From positions 1 to 5,331 of the forward strand of contig JAIFMH010000116.1 of the NCBI GenBank assembly GCA_020048595.1: a stretch of DNA of 5,331 nt. The letters run 5' to 3'. This DNA comes from Bacteroidota bacterium (GTDB lineage: Bacteria > Bacteroidota > Bacteroidia > Bacteroidales > UBA4417). Both the position numbers and the translations under genes were made by a program. Position 1 is the first letter of the stretch. The number at the start of each line of letters is the position of its first letter. Of this stretch, positions 1 through 3,200 are shown one piece after another. Below the pieces are notes generated by a model. The model ran no database searches. It was not told the origin of the DNA and was given only the letters and a program-made list of their open reading frames with translations.

Positions 1-14
1 CAAAGGAACCTCCT
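1..14 (-). promoter_or_regulatory. Programmed +1 frameshift site of prfB (cut by the window edge)
   Basis: Read on the minus strand, codons 18-21 are AGG AGG TTC CTT, followed by TG at the edge. This is the layout of the E. coli prfB recoding site: an internal Shine-Dalgarno-like sequence, one codon, then CUU UGA C. The AGGAGG core is at 9-14 and the slippery CTT at 3-5. When RF2 is scarce, slow decoding of the in-frame UGA lets the ribosome slip +1 and make full-length RF2, so the protein controls its own level. The third base of the UGA and the following C lie outside the window, so those are inferred. Confidence 0.85.
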
Positions 15-65
15 CAGCGCTTCGAGCCGCTTTGATAGTTCTTTTAGTGATTCGTTGGTAATCAT
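1..65 (-). CDS. prfB: Peptide chain release factor 2 (RF2), N-terminal fragment
   Basis: RF2 recognises UGA and UAA stop codons on the ribosome and triggers release of the finished protein. Only the first 21 codons lie in the window. They run from the ATG at 65-63 and read MITNESLKELSKRL followed by EALRRFL, which fits the start of bacterial RF2 (from memory, Bacteroidota RF2 begins with MIT and has an LRRYLD-type segment at this point). The zero frame ends in CTT TG at the window edge. The next RF2 residue should be Asp, which the zero frame cannot encode from TGN, but a +1 shift would give GAC. This matches the programmed frameshift used by many RF2 genes. The gene has its own promoter 96 bp upstream and follows recX on the same strand. 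The identification rests on a short peptide plus the recoding signal, which support each other. Confidence 0.85.
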   Translation of the reverse strand, partial: MITNESLKELSKRLEALRRFL

Positions 66-211
66 AGGATTGGTTGAATTTAATATCGTTAATAATGAAT
101 TAGTTTAACTTTTCTGTGCTTGGTGCTTAATAGATGATGTGGTGTGTTTTGGATAAACAGCAAAGTTATTCAGATAAGCTACACTAAGTACAATGCACAT
201 AGCAAAATTTT
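66..211. other. recX-prfB intergenic region
   Basis: This 146-bp spacer holds the prfB promoter and a leader of roughly 90 bases. No GC-rich hairpin with a T run was found after the recX stop, so recX may be terminated by another route or read through into prfB. No small ORF or RNA gene was recognised here. Confidence 0.6.
161..193 (-). promoter_or_regulatory. Bacteroidota-type promoter for prfB
   Basis: On the minus strand, TAACTTTG at 168-161 is an exact match to the -7 consensus TAnnTTTG. A TTG at 193-191 could serve as the -33 element, with a 22-bp gap that is slightly longer than the usual spacing of about 20. The same eight bases precede both FKBP genes, which strengthens the call. Confidence 0.7.
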
Positions 212-727
212 TTATCTGAGATCATCAACTAAACCAGTTTCCTGATCTGACATTTTAATGTCGCGTAATTGTGCTGCAATAAGTCCCTGCTCAAAACCGC
301 GTGAAGCTGCAAAAAAGGTTGCTTTCTGTCTGTTCTCAGGAGTATCGCCTCCCAATTGGCGGAGTTTTTTTAGTAATAATTTGTTTAGTAATAAAGTATA
401 CTCGTCAATTTGAAAAGTGGAAAGAGCCTGCTGAATCAACGTACCCGGAATGTTCCTGGCCCTGAGACCGGCAGCTATTTTTATCCTGCCCCAACCTTTA
501 ATTCTAAACTTTCCACCGGCATAATTCAGAGCGAACCGTTTCTCATCAATAAAACCTTCCGCAACCAGTTTGCTGATAATGGCATTTGTAAAGCTTCTGT
601 CGATATTCCAGCTGATAAATTTCAGCCTCATTTCGCTGATGCAACGGTCCTGAATGGCACAATAATCTGCTGCTTTCCTGTAAGCCTGTCCGAAATCAAG
701 AGCTGCGCCGTTACTATAACCGGACAT
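212..727 (-). CDS. recX: Regulatory protein RecX
   Basis: RecX binds RecA and limits RecA filament growth, damping recombination and the SOS response in the cytoplasm. The 171-residue product has the family's pattern of helical repeats: an ADYC..Q.RC segment at residues 20-29, the strongly conserved GFIDEKRFALNYAGGKFR at 58-75, WGR at 79-81 leading into KIAAGLRARNI at 83-93, and a second weaker repeat with Y110 and the K/L-rich helix at 112-123. Its length is normal for RecX. The ATG at 727-725 lies 5 bp after the TAA of the FKBP gene at 733-1197, so the two are probably cotranscribed from the FKBP promoter; no separate promoter is visible. recA is not adjacent, which is common for this family in Bacteroidota. 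The fold and motifs make the assignment secure; activity is inferred from the family. Confidence 0.93.
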   Translation of the reverse strand: MSGYSNGAALDFGQAYRKAADYCAIQDRCISEMRLKFISWNIDRSFTNAIISKLVAEGFIDEKRFALNYAGGKFRIKGWGRIKIAAGLRARNIPGTLIQQALSTFQIDEYTLLLNKLLLKKLRQLGGDTPENRQKATFFAASRGFEQGLIAAQLRDIKMSDQETGLVDDLR

Positions 728-732
728 GATTT

Positions 733-1197
733 TTAGTAAAAATCGATCAGTTCAATATCAAATATCAATACAGAGTTGGCGGGAATAAGCCCTGCGGCTT
801 CTGAACCATATCCCAGTTCCGACGGAATAAGAAGTTTGATTTTTCCTCCTACTCCAATAAAAGGAACACCTTCCTGCCATCCGACTACCAGGCTGGTAAG
901 AAATTGCGAATAAGGTTTACCCAATTTATAGGATGTGTCGAATAGGGTTCCATCAGTAAGAAATCCCTGGTAATTGACAGAAACAAAAGAGGTCTTTGTC
1001 GGATGTACCTCGCCACCAGGTTTCTCAATTACATAATATAGACCTGAAGCAGTTGACTGAGCACCGGTTATGCCTTTTTCAGCAATATAATCTTCAATTA
1101 TTTTTTGATCGATAGGGCCATAATCAATAGCATCATCTTCCTGGCAGGATGCTGCTACGACGAGTAAAAAGGCAAAAGCAATGAATTTACGAAGCAT
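733..1197 (-). CDS. FKBP-type peptidyl-prolyl cis-trans isomerase, lipoprotein (copy A)
   Basis: FKBP domains speed cis-trans isomerisation of X-Pro bonds and act as folding helpers. The 154-residue product starts with a lipoprotein signal peptide: MLRK, a hydrophobic core, then AASC with Cys18 as the likely lipidated residue. The residues after it, QEDD, resemble the acidic export signal of surface-exposed Bacteroidota lipoproteins, so the protein may face outward. A short linker with DYGPID leads into one FKBP domain, about residues 50-154. The active-site set known from FKBP12 is present: Tyr of VNYQG, Phe-Asp of TLFD, VV.W of VVGWQEG, Tyr of LGYG, and Phe of FDIELI. It is about 60% identical by eye to the neighbouring copy at 1409-1876, so it is one half of a tandem duplication. 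It has its own -7 box and is followed closely by recX. Confidence 0.92.
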   Translation of the reverse strand: MLRKFIAFAFLLVVAASCQEDDAIDYGPIDQKIIEDYIAEKGITGAQSTASGLYYVIEKPGGEVHPTKTSFVSVNYQGFLTDGTLFDTSYKLGKPYSQFLTSLVVGWQEGVPFIGVGGKIKLLIPSELGYGSEAAGLIPANSVLIFDIELIDFY

Positions 1198-1217
1198 AAG
1201 TTAAAAATATTTCAATG

Positions 1218-1225
1218 CAAAGTTA
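1218..1225 (-). promoter_or_regulatory. -7 promoter box for FKBP copy A (and recX)
   Basis: TAACTTTG on the minus strand matches the Bacteroidota -7 consensus exactly and sits 20 bp before the ATG, giving a very short leader. No good TTTG -33 element is seen at the usual distance, so this promoter may depend on an activator. A block shared with copy B begins 36 bp upstream of the box. Confidence 0.65.
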
Positions 1226-1260
1226 CTGATTTGAAGCTTACAGTATCTCTTCCCGGATGT

Positions 1261-1286
1261 TTTTGCTGATTTTTAACATTCAGAAT
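1261..1286 (-). repeat. Conserved upstream block, FKBP copy A
   Basis: These 26 bp match 1943-1968 at 23 positions by hand count. Both copies lie exactly 36 bp upstream of their TAACTTTG boxes. The DNA between block and box is clearly less similar between the two copies. Read on the minus strand, the block carries ATTCNGAAT, a small palindrome, then GTTAAAAAT. It is a candidate activator site or UP-like element; no known motif was recognised. Confidence 0.55.
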
Positions 1287-1408
1287 ATGTATAACGTAAA
1301 TCAAACTGATTTTGACTGGCGCAACTATGCAATATAATTCAAAAATCAACGGTTTTTCTAAATATTAGCTTTTCGGATGTTTTTCTGTTTCCGCAAAAGC
1401 AGGCATGT
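1287..1408. other. Spacer between the two FKBP copies
   Basis: This is the part of the 211-bp spacer lying between the copy A upstream block and the copy B stop codon. It contains no ORF of note. Its only clear structure is the inverted repeat at 1368-1400. The 11-mer CGGATGTTTTT occurs at 1254-1264 and again at 1374-1384, which may be a trace of the duplication that made the two FKBP genes. Confidence 0.5.
1368..1400 (-). terminator. Possible terminator hairpin after FKBP copy B
   Basis: An inverted repeat lies 8 bp after the copy B stop codon. The arms GCTTTTCGGA at 1368-1377 and TCCGCAAAAGC at 1390-1400 pair over 10 bp with a single bulged base and a 12-base loop. In the minus direction no run of T follows the stem, only TAATATTTAG, so it is not a classic intrinsic terminator. 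It may end the copy B transcript or protect its 3' end. Confidence 0.4.
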
Positions 1409-1876
1409 CTACTCAACTTTGAGCAAATCGACATTGAATAGTAAAACTGAGTTAGCGGGAATTTTAGGGTAGGCTTGTGGTCCATATCCTAACGCTGACG
1501 GGCAGAGAAGAGTAATTTTGCCACCTACACCTATTAATGGTATTCCTTCCTGCCAGGCAGTAATTAAATAACTAAGGGGGCTATTTAACGGCGAACCGGT
1601 AGCCGAAGCATCGAATAGAGTGCCATCAGTAAGATATCCCTGGTAATTAACAGTAATTACTGAAAGTAAAGTCGGATGTAATGTGCTACCTGGTTTCTGA
1701 ATTATATAATACAAGCCTGAGGCAGTTGAATCAACATTAGTCAGTCCCTTTTCTTTTATATAATCCTGAATTATTTTTTTGTCGATAGGGCCATAATCAA
1801 CAAATTCATCTTCTTTTTCTTTACATGACGATACTATAACGAGTAAAAGGGCAAAAGCAATCAATTTTCGTAGCAT
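1409..1876 (-). CDS. FKBP-type peptidyl-prolyl cis-trans isomerase, lipoprotein (copy B)
   Basis: This is the second member of the tandem pair and should catalyse the same prolyl isomerisation in the cell envelope. The 155-residue product begins with MLRK and a hydrophobic core ending in VSSC, a good lipobox with Cys18. It is followed by KEKEDE, a strongly acidic stretch like the surface-export signal of Bacteroidota lipoproteins. The linker carries the same DYGPID motif as copy A. In the FKBP domain the key positions remain: VNYQG, TLFD, LIT.W of LITAWQEG, LGYG and Phe of FNVDLL. The usual Gly before the active-site Trp is Ala here, and the Asp after the last Phe is Asn. The loop after TLFD is rearranged and one residue shorter. 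Copy B also has a Cys in LLCPS where copy A has Ile. These changes suggest shifted substrate preference rather than loss of function. It has its own promoter box and possible terminator. Confidence 0.92.
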   Translation of the reverse strand: MLRKLIAFALLLVIVSSCKEKEDEFVDYGPIDKKIIQDYIKEKGLTNVDSTASGLYYIIQKPGSTLHPTLLSVITVNYQGYLTDGTLFDASATGSPLNSPLSYLITAWQEGIPLIGVGGKITLLCPSALGYGPQAYPKIPANSVLLFNVDLLKVE

Positions 1877-1899
1877 ATTGTATTGGTATTGTTTGGGCG

Positions 1900-1907
1900 C
1901 AAAGTTA
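1900..1907 (-). promoter_or_regulatory. -7 promoter box for FKBP copy B
   Basis: TAACTTTG on the minus strand is an exact TAnnTTTG match 23 bp before the ATG. As for copy A, no clear TTTG -33 element is present at the expected spacing, while the shared block lies 36 bp further upstream. Confidence 0.65.
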
Positions 1908-1942
1908 CATCTTTGTTTGAAAAAGATTTTTATCAGGAATAT

Positions 1943-1968
1943 TTTTGATAATTTTTAACATTCTGAAT
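1943..1968 (-). repeat. Conserved upstream block, FKBP copy B
   Basis: This is the partner of the block at 1261-1286, with 23 of 26 bases identical and the same 36-bp distance to the -7 box. The minus strand reads ATTCAGAAT then GTTAAAAAT. Preservation at a fixed spacing suggests a regulatory role, though leftover similarity from a recent duplication is possible. Confidence 0.55.
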
Positions 1969-2248
1969 AGATAGAATATTTCTGAATTGTTCGGAAATTT
2001 GGAAAATATCCATATTCAGCAAGCACGGAATCCAATGTTTAATCGAATAATCTAAATATATAATCACCTTTTTTTTAAAATATTAATTTAATAAGCATTT
2101 GATATTCAGAATAATGATTCAGTAAAAATTCATATTGAAAAAAATAAATATTTGGTTGATTAAACCTTAGGCCAGAATGCGTGTTATTGTAAGGTTAGTA
2201 AAAGCATTTCAACCATAATAATCACTCGAAGAGTTAAATATACATAGT
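1969..2248. other. AT-rich divergent intergenic region upstream of arsM
   Basis: Together with 1877-1968 this forms a 372-bp gap between divergent genes. It is very AT-rich, especially 2040-2160, with a run of T near 2069-2077. It must hold the arsM promoter, but no convincing TAnnTTTG box was found on the plus strand and no operator palindrome of ArsR type was recognised. Short ATTCAGAA/TTCTGAAT-like words recur (1961, 1981, 2104) without a regular pattern. No ORF or RNA gene was seen. The last 80 bp include a segment at 2183-2205 resembling one after arsM at 3079-3098. Confidence 0.5.
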
Positions 2249-3046
2249 ATGCAGGCAGAAGTTAATCAAATAGAAAATACCGGGAAAGTTAAAAATCACG
2301 CATGTGGTTGTGGTTCAGGAGGATGTGGCAGTCATTCAGATAGTCATGAACATACAGATTCAGAAATTGATCCGAGTCTCCCGGCTCGGTTCCAGCTGTT
2401 GCAGGAAGGCGACCGCGTGGTTGAATTTGGCTCCGGATTGGGAAACGACTGCATTTCGGCAGCAAGTGTTGTTGGTCCTAAAGGCAAAGTAATTGGTATC
2501 GACATATCGGAGCAAAATATAAATACCGCCCGCGGAATAGTTGATTCAATGAAAGTCAGCAACGTTGAATTCAGGCAGGGAAATGTTGAAGAAGTGCCAT
2601 TGCCATCCGAATTTGCCAATGTGATCTATTCAAGCTGCGTTTTCAACCTGCAGGCCAATAAACAAAAGGTTGCGGATGAAATGTACAGGGTTTGTGATCA
2701 TAACGGCTATGTGTGCGTTTCGGATTTTGTAATTATAAACGATATTCCGGATGACTTACGTGCAGAAGCTTCAAAATTTGCAGGTTGTATAGCCGGTGCC
2801 GAAAAAGCTGATGTTTTTATGAGTTATTTTCAAAAAACCGGTTTTACACAAGGCGGCATTGTTGAAGTAAATAAAGTGGAACTTCCGTTGGAGATACTGG
2901 AGAAATACCTGGATGCTGATATGATAAAGAAATACAATGATATCAACTCCGACGAAGGAATATTCAGCGTTGTGCTGGTTGTCGAAAAGCCCGAAACCTG
3001 CCAGGCCGAAACCTGCTGTCATAATGCAGATAAGCACAAGAATTAA
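2249..3046 (+). CDS. arsM: ArsM-like arsenite S-adenosylmethionine methyltransferase
   Basis: ArsM transfers methyl groups from S-adenosylmethionine to trivalent arsenic, giving methylated and finally volatile arsenicals in the cytoplasm. The 265-residue product has a class I methyltransferase core: SAM motif VVEFGSGLGNDC at residues 57-68, the acidic GIDIS at 83-87, GNVEEVPLP at 111-119, and a YRVCDHNGYVCVSD segment at 146-159. The two arsenic-binding cysteines of the core are visible as SSCVFNL (Cys130) and AGCIAGA (Cys180), 50 residues apart like Cys174 and Cys224 in the algal enzyme CmArsM. The N-terminus is short and rich in Cys and His (Cys19, 21, 26; His 18, 29, 33, 35); one of these cysteines may fill the role of CmArsM Cys72, while the region carrying Cys44 seems absent. 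The C-terminus adds CQAETCCH at 251-258. No arsR or other ars gene is adjacent. A related methyltransferase with another metalloid substrate cannot be excluded. Confidence 0.8.
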   Translation: MQAEVNQIENTGKVKNHACGCGSGGCGSHSDSHEHTDSEIDPSLPARFQLLQEGDRVVEFGSGLGNDCISAASVVGPKGKVIGIDISEQNINTARGIVDSMKVSNVEFRQGNVEEVPLPSEFANVIYSSCVFNLQANKQKVADEMYRVCDHNGYVCVSDFVIINDIPDDLRAEASKFAGCIAGAEKADVFMSYFQKTGFTQGGIVEVNKVELPLEILEKYLDADMIKKYNDINSDEGIFSVVLVVEKPETCQAETCCHNADKHKN

Positions 3047-3076
3047 CAGGTGAGCCAGGACTCCTGGTACTGTTAA
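3043..3076 (+). other. Hairpin overlapping the arsM stop codon
   Basis: The arms TTAACAG (3043-3049) and CTGTTAA (3070-3076) pair perfectly, and inside them CCAGGA (3055-3060) pairs with TCCTGG (3062-3067) around one central base. The inner stem is so tight that its last pairs must open to form a loop, and a 5-base bulge against 2 bases separates the two stems. There is no T run, so by itself it is not a terminator. It may stabilise the 3' end of the arsM mRNA. Confidence 0.5.
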
Positions 3077-3089
3077 ACGTTACTGTAAG

Positions 3090-3137
3090 GCGTAAAAGAT
3101 ATGTGAGATAAGCCTCACTGTTTCTTTTACGCTTTTT
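3090..3137 (+). terminator. Intrinsic terminator after arsM
   Basis: A perfect 10-bp outer stem, GCGTAAAAGA (3090-3099) with TCTTTTACGC (3123-3132), encloses an inner 5-bp stem, GTGAG (3103-3107) with CTCAC (3114-3118). The outer stem is followed directly by five T residues at 3133-3137. The minus strand has no matching T run, so it works in the plus direction. It should separate arsM transcription from the protease gene. Confidence 0.85.
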
Positions 3138-3200
3138 CATGTTTATGCAAGGTTAAGTCCGATACATATTTCCTTAAAAATTCAGATAGTAAGCCGGGCA

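Noticed and set aside
200..215. AAAATTTT segment after recX as a terminator
   Set aside because: It is a short AT palindrome with no GC stem, so it lacks the stability expected of an intrinsic terminator.
410..736. Plus-strand open frame of 108 codons
   Set aside because: It lies antisense to recX, which has clear family motifs over the same bases, and its translation resembles no known protein.
2040..2160. AT-rich stretch as a possible replication origin or insertion-sequence end
   Set aside because: There are no regular iterons, DnaA boxes or terminal inverted repeats; it looks like an ordinary AT-rich intergenic region.
2344..2619. Minus-strand open frame opposite the arsM 5' half
   Set aside because: It is a shadow of the methyltransferase frame; it has no recognisable domain or start signal.
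2249..3046. Generic menaquinone/ubiquinone-type methyltransferase as the identity of this gene
   Set aside because: The cysteines in SSCVFNL and AGCIAGA, spaced 50 residues apart, and the GSGLGNDC form of the SAM motif are typical of ArsM and not of quinone methyltransferases.
3139..3156. ATG TTT ATG as the start of the protease gene
   Set aside because: Both ATGs are in another frame and reach TAA at 3154 after a few codons. They could only serve if the sequence has an indel, so they were kept as a question and not used as the start.
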